Shown here: piece after piece, positions 49,827 to 59,400 of the stretch
Numbering within the stretch: the first letter of the stretch is position 1
Layout of the letters: each line of letters begins with the position of its first letter
Assembly: GCF_003856835.1 (NCBI RefSeq)
Contig: NZ_CP034145.1
Location: 744,001-808,000, forward strand
Length of the DNA: 64,000 bases
From: Haloplanus aerogenes
GTDB lineage: Archaea; Halobacteriota; Halobacteria; Halobacteriales; Haloferacaceae
Direction: 5' to 3'
Made by a program: the position numbers and the translations under genes
Notes under the pieces: model-generated
Told to the model about the DNA's origin: nothing
Database searches by the model: none
What the model saw: the letters and a program-made list of their open reading frames with translations, nothing else

Positions 49827-51461
49827 TTACGAGTCTCGTCGTCGCGACGCCGCCCACGTAACGACCAGCCGAATCCCGTCCTCGTCGTCGGAATCGAGCG
49901 CCGCGTCCCAGCCGTGGACCTGGGCGAGCGTCCGGACCATGGGGAGGGCGGTCCCGCTCGTCGCGTTGGAGACGGCGTCGCCGTAGTCGAAGTAGCGCTC
50001 CGGATCGCCCGCCGGTGGCTCCCCGTCGCCGGTGATCGTGACGCCGTCGTCGCGGCGCTCTACGACCACCGTCGACGCGCCGCTATCGAGTACGAACTCG
50101 AACGCGCGGGTGAAGAGGAGCTCGAACCGGGCGGGGTCGGCCTCGACCGATCCCGAGCCGTCGACGGTGAGGGTGGCGTCAGCGTCGTCGGGCCAGGCGG
50201 CGTCCACCACCTCCCGAAATTCGACTGGTGTGGAGTCGGTTACCGTTCGACCGTACTGCGCCAGCGTCGCGAAGTCGTTCATCAGGCGCGTGGTCCGGTC
50301 GGTCGTGTCGGTCGCCTTCCGGAGCGCGCTCCGGGCGTCATTCACGTTCCCCGCTTCGAGTTGCTCGATCGCCCAGCGGACGTTGCCGCGGATGATCGTC
50401 ACGGCGTTGCGGAGTTCGTGGCGCATACCGTCTGAGAGGTTCTCTAACTGCTGGTTGTGGCGTTCGAGTTCCCGCCGCTGGTGTTCGAGCTGTGTCACGT
50501 CCAAGAACACGACGATCCGGCCGAGCGTCCCCTGTCCGATCTCGAACGCGTTCTCGCTCACCACGTAGTGACGCCGTTCCCCATCGACGGTGACCGTGAC
50601 TGTCTCCTCGTCGTCGGCCAGTACCGCGGCCAGTTCTGGCACGGTGTCGGCGGGATCGCCGACCGCGTCGTCGAGGCCGGGAAACAGGCGGCGGGCCGCG
50701 TGGTTGTACTCTCGGATTCGTCCACTGTCGTCGAGGAAGATGGTCGGCCCCTCGACGCCCTCGGTGAGCTGAATGGCGAGAAATCGATTCTCGAAGACGA
50801 AGAGGACGCCGAGGGTGAAGGCGGCCACGCCGAGTGGCGCGTGGATCATGTCGAGCAACAGCGGTGTCGCGTAGCCGACGACGTCGAAGACGACCGGGAG
50901 GCCGGCGAGTCCGACCAGCACCGCGAGCGGCGTCGCGTCGTACTCGGAGTTGGCGAACATCTCGAAGAGGGCGAACATCCCCACGGCCGCGAGGGTGTAG
51001 GAGAGGCCGGTGACGACCCAGTGGAACAGCCCCTGCCGGATCGCCAGGTGGGGAAACGGCGTCGAGACCATCGCGGTGGTGAAATAGAGGTGGTGGATCG
51101 GGTTGGTGACTTTCACCGCGACGACGAGCAGGTACAGGGCGACCGCGGCCCGCCGGTAGGCCGGCCGCCGGTGGTACTGCCGGCCGGTGTACGCCGAGCA
51201 GAAGTAGAGCCAGGCGAAGACGGTGCTGAATCCGAGGATCAGCCCGACGAGATAGACGGCCGTCTTCAGCTCCGTCGAGGGAACGAGGAGGAGGACGGCG
51301 TGGGTGATGGCCCAACTGCCGCTCGTCGCGAGAAGCGCGACCAGTCCGCGACGGGTGTCGGCGTCCTCGATCAGGCGGGCGTGGACCGTCCCGACGGCAC
51401 AGACACCTCCGGCCAGCGCGAACGCCAGCGCGTACGCGACGGCGGGCGACAGTATCGGCAC
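49827..51461 (-). CDS. 7TM sensor histidine kinase-like protein with PAS domain
   Basis: The 544-residue protein contains seven N-terminal helices (residues 1-220; a histidine-kinase N-terminal 7TM domain). A PAS domain follows ('VEGPTIFLDDSGRIREYNHAA', about residues 235-330), then a dimerisation helix with the phospho-acceptor motif 'MRHELRNAVTIIRGNV'. The ATPase part is unusual: the N-box reads 'RFELLFTRAFEFVLDSG' without the expected Asn, and the G1 box is 'DDGVTITGDGEPP'. It may bind nucleotide poorly or act as a partner. There is no response regulator next to it. The start MPILSP at 51461 fits. Confidence 0.78.
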   Translation of the reverse strand: MPILSPAVAYALAFALAGGVCAVGTVHARLIEDADTRRGLVALLATSGSWAITHAVLLLVPSTELKTAVYLVGLILGFSTVFAWLYFCSAYTGRQYHRRPAYRRAAVALYLLVVAVKVTNPIHHLYFTTAMVSTPFPHLAIRQGLFHWVVTGLSYTLAAVGMFALFEMFANSEYDATPLAVLVGLAGLPVVFDVVGYATPLLLDMIHAPLGVAAFTLGVLFVFENRFLAIQLTEGVEGPTIFLDDSGRIREYNHAARRLFPGLDDAVGDPADTVPELAAVLADDEETVTVTVDGERRHYVVSENAFEIGQGTLGRIVVFLDVTQLEHQRRELERHNQQLENLSDGMRHELRNAVTIIRGNVRWAIEQLEAGNVNDARSALRKATDTTDRTTRLMNDFATLAQYGRTVTDSTPVEFREVVDAAWPDDADATLTVDGSGSVEADPARFELLFTRAFEFVLDSGASTVVVERRDDGVTITGDGEPPAGDPERYFDYGDAVSNATSGTALPMVRTLAQVHGWDAALDSDDEDGIRLVVTWAASRRRDS

Positions 51462-51627
51462 GTACCCACGGCGTCATCACGAGTGCTAACCAATGCTTCG
51501 ATCCGTGGTCCGGAGCGGCCGATCGACGGCCCGAATCGGCCGCCCACGCCGCATTCGACGACCAGTGTGGCGTGAGCGTCCCCATCACGGAAGCCTTATC
51601 CGTCGAGGGGGCCTCTGTTCAAGTGCA

Positions 51628-51822
51628 ATGGCAACTGGTACGGTTGATTTCTTCAACGACACTGGCGGTTACGGCTTTATCGAAACTGAGGACGCGGACG
51701 ACGACGTGTTCTTCCACATGGAAGACGTGGGCGGCCCGGACCTCGAAGAAGGACAGGAACTCGAATTCGAAATCGAGGACTCTCCCAAGGGTCCCCGCGC
51801 GACGAACGTCGTTCGCCTTTAA
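51628..51822 (+). CDS. cspA: Cold-shock domain protein CspA
   Basis: The 64-residue protein is a complete cold-shock domain with both RNA-binding motifs: RNP1 'GGYGFIETED' and RNP2 'DDVFFHMEDV', plus the standard start 'MATGTVDFFNDTGGYGF'. Single cold-shock domain proteins act as RNA chaperones. ATG 51628 is chosen since the upstream extension does not match. A TATA-like CCTTATCC lies about 35 nt before the ATG. A T-run (TTTTTCG) follows the stop and may act as terminator. Confidence 0.95.
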   Translation: MATGTVDFFNDTGGYGFIETEDADDDVFFHMEDVGGPDLEEGQELEFEIEDSPKGPRATNVVRL

Positions 51823-51947
51823 AACGGCGAGCGTTTTTCGTTAGCGATTTTTCCCGGCGCATCGACCTCGTAGCGGCGGCTATCCGATTCTCAGCACTGA
51901 GAAGGTAGCCCACATCTTGAAACCTCGTGGCGACGCAGGGGTGGGTA

Positions 51948-53507
51948 ATGGACTCGACCGTCGTCCGGTTCGTGTGTGTGGCGCTCCTTGTGGCGGCGGT
52001 CGCGCCCACCGGAACCGCCGCGACGCCGCCGGCGATCACCCTCACCGTCGACGGGACGACGGTCGACGACGGCGGCGCCACGCTCGTCGAATCCGATCCG
52101 ACCGTCGACGTGCAGGTGGACGCCGACCGCTCGATCCGAGTCGTCTCCGTCCGCCTCGACGGGACGACCGTCCGGCGGGCTACGCCGAACGCCACGACGT
52201 TCGACGAGTCGTTCGACCTCGACGTCGCGAGCGGCGAGCACACGGTCACGGTCGTCGTCAAGACTGACCGCGTCACCACCCACGAGGTGACGGTGACGAA
52301 AGACGCCGAACGGCCGTACGTTCAGTACACCGCGCCGTTCGAGACCGACACGTACGCCCCGCCGCCGGAGTCGGCGTCCGTGAACCGCTCCCGGATCGTC
52401 CTCGCGGGCAACTTCACCGACGTGACCGGCGTCTCACACCTCCGGATCGTCCGCCGAACCGAGTTCTCGGTTGGCTCGGACACGCGGACCGACCGCGAAA
52501 TCTACACCGCCTCGGGACTCGACGGCTCGTTCTCACAGCCACTTTTCCTCGGTGTCGGCCGGAACAACGTCACGGCGCAGTACTACGACGAACTCGGCCA
52601 CGTCCGGAAACACAACTTCCAGATCGTCGTCGAGGATACCGCACCGCCGACGCTGTCGAACCTCTCGGCGATTCGGACCTCGCCGTCGACGCTTCGCCTC
52701 CGTGGCCGTGCAATCGATAACGGGCAGATCCAGAGCGTCTCGATCCGCCCGGCGACCGGGTCGAGCACCACGTATCTCGTCGAACCGGGGCTCGGTCGGC
52801 CCGATCCGACGCGCGGCCACGTCTCGTTCGAGATGAACCGCACCCTCTACCCCGGCGCCACGGCCGTCGTCGTCGAGGCGACCGACACGGCTGGCAACTC
52901 CGTCGAGCGGACCGTCACCGTCCGCCGGACCGTCGCTCCCGACCTCCGTCTCGACCCCACCGGCACGCAGTACGTGAACGAGTCGACGGTCGTCGTCCGG
53001 GGGCGCGCGACCGACGGCGAGATCGCGTCCGCGAGCGTCGAGACAGTCGTTGACGGCGACGTGGTCGACATCACCACCGTCCACGACGGCGGCATCGTGA
53101 CCGACCTCGCCGTCGAGGGTCGCCTCGACGCGCCCGACGGGCGGGACGTGACCGTCCGCCTGCGCGTCATCGACTCTGCCGGCACCGAACACGTCGTCTC
53201 GCTCGATCGGCGGCTGACGGTCGACACGCCGACGGCGACGGCGACGCCCGAACCGACGGCGACACCGGCGGCTACTTCGACACCGGCGCCCGGACCGACG
53301 GCGACACCCGTCACGCCGACCCCGGCGCCAGACCCCGAATCGAGTGGGTTGACGATCCCGCTGATCGGCGTGACGATTCCCGTGCCCTCGGTGCTCGGTA
53401 CCTCGGTCTCCCTCCCGGTGCCTATCGTCGGGCCGTTCGATGTCCCGGTCGTCCCCGTCGTGGGTATCGTCGTCCTCGGCCTGGGGGCCGTCGCCCGCGC
53501 ACGATGA
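51948..53507 (+). CDS. Secreted Ig-like domain surface protein
   Basis: The 519-residue protein has a signal peptide ('VVRFVCVALLVAAVAPTGTA'). Several Ig-like/bacterial-Ig repeats follow with the typical 'ITLTVDGTTVDDGGATL', 'VVVEATDTAGNSVERTVTV' and 'DGRDVTVRLRVIDSAGTEH' patterns. A Thr/Pro-rich stalk and a C-terminal membrane helix end the protein (GIVVLGLGAVARAR). The tail is not a PGF-CTERM motif. An S-layer-associated adhesin or receptor is plausible, but no ligand domain is visible. I chose the ATG at 51948. Confidence 0.75.
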   Translation: MDSTVVRFVCVALLVAAVAPTGTAATPPAITLTVDGTTVDDGGATLVESDPTVDVQVDADRSIRVVSVRLDGTTVRRATPNATTFDESFDLDVASGEHTVTVVVKTDRVTTHEVTVTKDAERPYVQYTAPFETDTYAPPPESASVNRSRIVLAGNFTDVTGVSHLRIVRRTEFSVGSDTRTDREIYTASGLDGSFSQPLFLGVGRNNVTAQYYDELGHVRKHNFQIVVEDTAPPTLSNLSAIRTSPSTLRLRGRAIDNGQIQSVSIRPATGSSTTYLVEPGLGRPDPTRGHVSFEMNRTLYPGATAVVVEATDTAGNSVERTVTVRRTVAPDLRLDPTGTQYVNESTVVVRGRATDGEIASASVETVVDGDVVDITTVHDGGIVTDLAVEGRLDAPDGRDVTVRLRVIDSAGTEHVVSLDRRLTVDTPTATATPEPTATPAATSTPAPGPTATPVTPTPAPDPESSGLTIPLIGVTIPVPSVLGTSVSLPVPIVGPFDVPVVPVVGIVVLGLGAVARAR

Positions 53508-53585
53508 TGGCCGCTGCCACAGGCGTTAATTGTCGGGACTAACTACGATACGCGAGGTGATGGTATCCCGCCAGACGCCCTCCCG

Positions 53586-54125
53586 GTGAGTACGCTCCAC
53601 CTCACCGAGAGGCGGACTGCGATCGGGGCTCGACAGTGTGCTCGCGCCGTCCCCGAACCGAATGGGGCGGACGTGCTCGTCGTCGCCTTCGCCGGCTCAC
53701 CAGCCCGGTGGCTCGACGGCTGGCAGGCCGCTGTCGGCGCTCCCCCGCGGGCAACGTTCGTCGTGAACGACGCTGCCTTGTGGATCGCCGGCGACCCACG
53801 GGAACGGATCGAGTCGGTCGCTGCTCCCGACACTGCCGTTCGAACCGAACTCGTCGATTCGCCCGGCAACCTCACCGATCTCGGCGTCACGCTGACGGAG
53901 GCGCTGGAGGCACACGCGGCGCGTGATCGCCGGACAGTTCTCTGTCTCCAGTCGTTGACTGTCCTCCTGCAGTACTCGCCGCTCGAGCAAGTGTGTCAGT
54001 TTCTGCACACGCTCGTCGGCCATCTGAAGCAGTTCGACGCCACGGGTCACTTCCACCTTCACGAACACGCCCACGACGAGGAGGCGGTCGCCACCCTGCG
54101 CTCGATGTTCGACCGGATTCAGTGA
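53586..54125 (+). CDS. RecA/KaiC-fold-like haloarchaeal protein of unknown function
   Basis: The 179-residue soluble protein has an alternating strand-helix pattern ('ADVLVVAFAGSPARWLDGW', 'RRTVLCLQSLTVLLQYSPLE', 'LVGHLKQFDATGHFHLHEHA') resembling a RecA-like fold without the Walker A lysine loop. It starts at GTG 53586. Similar proteins without an ATP-binding loop are frequent in haloarchaea and lack assigned roles. It is separated from the Ig-like surface gene by 78 nt. Confidence 0.66.
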   Translation: MSTLHLTERRTAIGARQCARAVPEPNGADVLVVAFAGSPARWLDGWQAAVGAPPRATFVVNDAALWIAGDPRERIESVAAPDTAVRTELVDSPGNLTDLGVTLTEALEAHAARDRRTVLCLQSLTVLLQYSPLEQVCQFLHTLVGHLKQFDATGHFHLHEHAHDEEAVATLRSMFDRIQ

Positions 54126-54128
54126 CGC

Positions 54129-54362
54129 CTATCCGAGCGCCGTGTAGCCGAAGTAGAGGCCGAGGAGGAGACACCCGCCGCCGAGCGCCTGCACTAGCCG
54201 CCGCCAGCGTCCCGGCACGGCGTCGGTGCCGTACTCGCCGCCGTGGCCGTCGGGTCGTCGGCCGACCGTCTGCGTGCGGACGACAGCCTCGGGCGCGAGC
54301 AGACAGAGGAGGCCGAGGAGGACGCCGAGCACTGCGGCCAGCAGCGTCCGGGTGTCGGTCAT
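54129..54362 (-). CDS. Small membrane protein, downstream partner of htpX
   Basis: The 77-residue protein has two helices ('LLAAVLGVLLGLLCLLAPEA' and 'ALGGGCLLLGLYFGYTAL') with a short charged loop in between. Its ATG at 54362 overlaps the htpX stop by 4 nt, so both genes are transcribed together. It might assist the membrane protease; there is no direct evidence. Confidence 0.68.
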   Translation of the reverse strand: MTDTRTLLAAVLGVLLGLLCLLAPEAVVRTQTVGRRPDGHGGEYGTDAVPGRWRRLVQALGGGCLLLGLYFGYTALG

Positions 54363-55183
54363 CGACTCCGGAGGCGTTCGATCCGCTTCTCGACCGGCGG
54401 GTGCGTCGAGAGGAGGTTGGCGAGGCCGCCGCGGTCGTCGAAGATACACAGCGCGTTCACCTGCGTGTCGACCTCACCCTCCCGGCGCTGGGCACCCCGA
54501 CTGATCTTCTCCAGTGCGCGGGCGAGGGGTTCGCCGCTTCCGATTTCGTCCGCCGCGTCGCTGTCCGCGACGTACTCGCGGTAGCGCGAGATGGCGAAGA
54601 CGAAAAGCATCACCAGCATCTGGGTGAGTTGGCCGACGACGATGGCGAGGAAGAAGTCCGCGATGTCGTTGTCGCCGGTCAGGAGGACGGCCCACTGGGC
54701 GACGATGGCGACGATGGAGGCGACGCCCTGCCCGAGTACCATCATCACCACGTCGCGGTTGCGGATGTGGGCGAGTTCGTGGGCGAGGACCCCCTCGACT
54801 TCGTCGTCGTCGAGGGTCCGCAGGAGTTCCTCGCTCACGACGACCGTCCCCGCGCCCTTGCGGCCGACGGCGAAGGCGTTCGGGACGCCCATCCGGGCGA
54901 TCATGAGTCGGGGTTTGTCGATGCCCATGTCGCGGGCGAGCGATTCGACGCGGCGGTGCAGGTCGGGCGCGCGCTCTTCGGGCAGGTCTTCGGCGCCGAC
55001 GCTCCGAAGCGCCATCCACTTGCCGATCTTGTACTGGACGCCGACGAAGAGGACGCTCCCGAGCAGAACGAGTGCGAGCGGCCACTGGAAGACACCCATC
55101 ACGACGACCGCGGCGACCGCGTAGAACGCGAAGAGGATCGATCCGACGACCGCCATCCGGGCTTTGAGTCCGACGTGGCGCAT
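54359..55183 (-). CDS. htpX: Membrane M48-type metalloprotease HtpX
   Basis: HtpX degrades misfolded membrane proteins. The 274-residue protein has two N-terminal helices, the zinc motif 'GVLAHELAHIRNRD' (HExxH), an inner pair of helices (residues ~160-200) and the third zinc ligand Glu in 'SRYREYVADSDAA'. It has the normal size and all metal ligands. It is the first gene of a short operon with a small membrane protein. Confidence 0.94.
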   Translation of the reverse strand: MRHVGLKARMAVVGSILFAFYAVAAVVVMGVFQWPLALVLLGSVLFVGVQYKIGKWMALRSVGAEDLPEERAPDLHRRVESLARDMGIDKPRLMIARMGVPNAFAVGRKGAGTVVVSEELLRTLDDDEVEGVLAHELAHIRNRDVVMMVLGQGVASIVAIVAQWAVLLTGDNDIADFFLAIVVGQLTQMLVMLFVFAISRYREYVADSDAADEIGSGEPLARALEKISRGAQRREGEVDTQVNALCIFDDRGGLANLLSTHPPVEKRIERLRSR

Positions 55184-55340
55184 GGGCGAGACTGGGGCGT
55201 CGAGACACTAAGGGTCGGCGGTTCGCGGTGAGACGAACGCACGTGGGTACTGTGCCCCTCGTCACACCACGACCGAGCGTTCGAGCAACCAGAATTGAGT
55301 GCGCTGTTGCGTCGCAGTGATCGCGTCGGCAGACAGCGGG

Positions 55341-55898
55341 CTAAAATTCGCTGAGCTGCCTATTGTGCAGAATCTCGACTAGACACTGGAGTTTTGGCAT
55401 TCCGGAATCCGCACACATCTCTTCGACCTGTTGCAGCGAAAAGATGTTCCCGTACTTTCCGATCGCCTCACCCAGGTTGTATGTGTAGTAATACTCGGCC
55501 GTTTTCTCCCGTTCTACGTATTCGACCGAGCCGCTGTCGTCCCTTTGGAACGTTCCGGATTTTGTGTGTCGGCCGAGACATCCCTCTTTAACGAGCGTCT
55601 CTAACGTTCGTCTGAACGTTTCCAAATTCTCGTACGCTGGATGGTCTTCGACCCACTCGGCCTCCCGTTCTACGAATGCGTCGTGAATCTCGTGCGCGTG
55701 AAAATCGACGCCGTCGATCCAGTCCTCGTACGTCATATCGTATAAGAAGTCGTGAACGAATCTCTCCTCCTCGCCCGACGGATACGATGACGGGCCGTCT
55801 TCGTTCCCCACCGCAATACGGAGGGCTTCCGACAACACGGGATACGGTTCCTCGTCTACACTTGCTCGATCCACCACCGTCAGTTCGGTCGACCCCAT
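55341..55898 (-). CDS. Protein of unknown function, probably acquired
   Basis: The 185-residue protein has a region that looks like a winged helix ('YENLETFRRTLETLVKEGCL', then 'GTFQRDDSGSVEYVEREK'). The rest is helical and acidic ('VHDFLYDMTYEDWIDGVD', 'IFSLQQVEEMCADSGMP'). Its DNA is less GC-rich than the surrounding core genes, hinting at transfer. A/T-rich sequence just upstream (55905-55930) offers a promoter. I do not recognise a family. Confidence 0.6.
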   Translation of the reverse strand: MGSTELTVVDRASVDEEPYPVLSEALRIAVGNEDGPSSYPSGEEERFVHDFLYDMTYEDWIDGVDFHAHEIHDAFVEREAEWVEDHPAYENLETFRRTLETLVKEGCLGRHTKSGTFQRDDSGSVEYVEREKTAEYYYTYNLGEAIGKYGNIFSLQQVEEMCADSGMPKLQCLVEILHNRQLSEF

Positions 55899-56086
55899 AC
55901 CATTCGCATTATATGTCGGATACTTAATTTCTTCTGAGCGGGCACGTTTCGTCCCGTACTCACGGGTGGTTCGCCGGGCCGTCGTGGCGAACCGTCGTTA
56001 CCGACGCCGTACTGGTGGCCGAACTCCTCCACGACCTGGTGAATGTCTGACGTACCTTTATAGGTCCGGGGCTACCCCATAGAGCT

Positions 56087-56407
56087 ATGAGCAACAGGGT
56101 GGAGGAGCTCGAATCCCAGGTCGCGGAACTGCAGGCCGCCGTCGACGGCCTCACCGAGGAACTCGTCGAGACGCGGGAACGCCTCCGACAGCTAGAGGAA
56201 AACGAAGGCGTCGACAACTCGCGAGCGCCCGCACCCCGCGATTCGGCCCACGCCGAGGTCGAACACGCGGACGCCGAATCGGACGCCGACCCGGCGTCCG
56301 AGGCGGACGCTGACGTCGACGCTGAGGCCGAGGCAGCAGAAGCCGACGCCGAAGCAGAAGCGGAAGACGACGACGGCTCCGACGGGAACGACATCATCGT
56401 CGCCTGA
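56087..56407 (+). CDS. Short coiled-coil, acidic protein preceding smc
   Basis: The 106-residue protein starts with a coiled coil ('VEELESQVAELQAAVDGLTE', 'LVETRERLRQLEE') and ends in an Ala/Glu/Asp-rich tail ('AEAEAAEADAEAEAEDDDGS'). Genes of this type often sit directly before smc in haloarchaea; smc begins 17 nt after its stop. A TATA-like box CTTTATAG lies about 25 nt before ATG 56087. A structural link to the condensin is plausible but unproven. Confidence 0.76.
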   Translation: MSNRVEELESQVAELQAAVDGLTEELVETRERLRQLEENEGVDNSRAPAPRDSAHAEVEHADAESDADPASEADADVDAEAEAAEADAEAEAEDDDGSDGNDIIVA

Positions 56408-56424
56408 TCGGGGTCACCACCCCC

Positions 56425-59400
56425 ATGCACATCTCAGAGCTGGTACTGGACGACTTCAAGAGCTTCGGCCGGAAGACGCGCATCCCCTTCTACGAGGACT
56501 TCACGGTCATCACCGGCCCGAACGGCTCCGGCAAGAGCAACATCATCGACGGCGTCCTCTTCGCCCTCGGCCTCGCGCGTACTCGCGGCATCCGCGCGGA
56601 GAAACTGACCGACCTCATCTACAACCCCGGGCACGAGGACGGATCGGAGCGCTCCGGTCCTCGCGAGGCGAGCGTCACCGTCGTCCTCGACAACGCCGAC
56701 GGTACCCTCGACCGCTCGCAGGTCGTCAACGCCGCCGGCACCGAGGACGTGGGCGACGTGGACGAGATTTCGGTCAAGCGCCGCGTCAAGGAAACCGAGG
56801 AGAACTACTACTCCTACTACTACCTCAACGGTCGCTCGGTCAACCTCTCCGACATCCGTGATCTGCTCGCGCAGGCCGGCGTGACGCCGGAGGGGTACAA
56901 CGTCGTCATGCAGGGCGACGTGACCGAGATCATCAACATGTCGGCGGGCCAGCGCCGCACGATCATCGACGAGATCGCGGGCGTGGCCGAGTTCGACGCG
57001 AAGAAGGAAGACGCCTACGAGGAACTGGAGACCGTCGAGGAGCGTATCGACGAGGCCGACCTCCGCATCGAGGAGAAGGAGGACCGCCTCGACCAGTTGG
57101 AAGACGAACGCGAGACGGCGCTGGAGTACCAGTCGCTCCGCGAGGAAAAGGAGGAGTACGAGAGCTACCTCAAGGCCGCCGAGCTGGAGGAGAAGCGGAC
57201 GGCGCTGGAGCGGACGCGGAAACATATCGGGGCCAAAGAGCAGGAACTCGCCGACCGGCAGGCGACGTTGGACGAGAAGGAAGCCGCCGTCGACGAGTTG
57301 GAGGACGAACTCGACGACCTCACCCGCGAAATCGAGCGGAAAGGTGAGGACGAGCAACTGCGGATCAAGGGCGAAATCGAGGAGATCAAGGGCGAGATCG
57401 GTCGGCTGGAGGCGACCATCGAGAATCAGGAGGAGAAGATCGAGGACGCCGAACAGGAACGCCGCGAGGCGTTCGTCACGCTCGATCGCAAGACCGAGGA
57501 ACTCGACGACCTCGAAGACGAGATTCGCTCGATCAAAGTCGAGAAGGCGTCGGTGAAAAGCGACATCGAGCAAAAAGAGCGGGAACTCGCCGACGTCGAG
57601 GAAGAGATCGAGAGCGTCGACACCGAGTTCGACGAACTCAAAGACGAACTCGCGGAGCAGAAGGGCGCGTTAGAGGAGAAAAAGACCAAGCGAAACGACG
57701 CCCAGCGCGAGAAAGACCGCCTGCTCGACGAGGCGCGGCGTCGCTCGAACCGGATCAGCGAGGCCCAGGAAGAACTGGAGGCGGCCCACGACCGGGTGCC
57801 CGATCTGAAGGCCGACCTCTCGGATCTGCACGGCGAACTCGACCGTGCCGAGAAGAATCGGGAGAAGATCGAGTCGGCCATCGAGGATCTGCGCGAGGAG
57901 AAGGCGGACCTGCAAGACGAGTTGGACGAAATCGAGGACGACCTCCGCGCGAAACAGAACGAGTACGCCGAACTGGAGGCGCGTGCCAGCCGCGACGGCG
58001 ACGACTCGTGGCCTCGCTCGGTGACGACGGTCCTCAACGCCGGTATCGACGGCGTTCACGGCGCAGTCGGGCAGTTGGGGAGTGTCGACGCCGAGTACGC
58101 CACCGCCTGTGAGACCGCCGCGGGCGGCCGACTGGCGAACGTCGTCGTCGACGACGACGGCGTCGGGGCGAGCTGTATCGATTACCTCAAATCCCGCAAC
58201 GCCGGCCGGGCAACCTTCCTCCCCATCACCGAGATGGACCGCCGTGGCCTGCCGAGCAAGCCCGCGCATCCCGGCGTCGTCGACTTCGCGCGCAACCTCG
58301 TCGACTACGAGGATCGCTACGCCGGCGTCTTCTCCTACGTCCTCGGCTCGACGCTCGTCGTCGAGGACATGGACACCGCCCGCGACCTGATGGGCGATTA
58401 CCGCCTCGTGACGCTCGACGGCGATCTGGTGGAGAAGAGTGGCGCGATGACTGGCGGCTCCGGCGGCGGGTCGCGTTACTCCTTCACCAAGAGCGGGAAG
58501 GGGCGGCTCGAACGCCTCGCGGAGGAGATCGAGAGTCTGGAGGACGACCGCCGACGCGTCCGCGAGGAGATTCGGGACGTGGAGTCCCGCCTCGACGACG
58601 CCCGCGACCGCAAGAGCGACGCGACCGACCGCGTCCGCGACCTCGAATCGGAGATCGAGGACGTGCAGGGCGAGGTCGAGGCGGCCTCGACCGAGATAAC
58701 GGAACTGGAGGAGGAACTCGACGACCTCCGTGCCGAACGCGACGAGGTGGACGCGGAGATGACCGAGTTGGAGGAGCAGATCACCGCTCTCGACGCCGAG
58801 ATCGAGGCGATCGAGGGTGAGATCGCGGAGTTAGAGGAAGAACTCGCGGACTCTCGCGTCCCCGAACTCACGGCGAAAAAGGAGGAGATCGAGGGCGAGA
58901 TCGAGGAGTTGGAGGATCGGATGGACGACCTCGACGCCCGTCTCAACGAGCGGCAACTCGAAGTCGAGTACGCCGAGGAGTCCATCGACGACCTCGAATC
59001 GACCATCGAGGCGGCCCAGAATCGGAAGGCCGAGGCCGAGGAGCGCATCGAGGAGGTGCGGGCCGAAATCGAGGATCACGAGGCCACGCTGGAGGAGAAA
59101 CACGCCGCCATCGAGGATCTGGAAGACGAACTCGCGGACCTCAAGGCGGAGCGCCGCGACCTCCAGTCGGACCTGCGCGAGGCGCGGGAGGCGCGCGACA
59201 CCGCCCGCGAGCGCGTGGCCGCGGTGGAGTCGAAGATCGACGACCTCGACGAGAAAGCCGAGCGGCTGGAGTGGGAGATCAGCGAACTCGAAGGAGAGGT
59301 CGGGGAGTACGACCCCGAGGAGATTCCGGACCACGACGAGGTGGAAGCGAACGTCGAACGGCTCGAATCCGAGATGCAGGAGTTAGAGCCGGTCAACATG

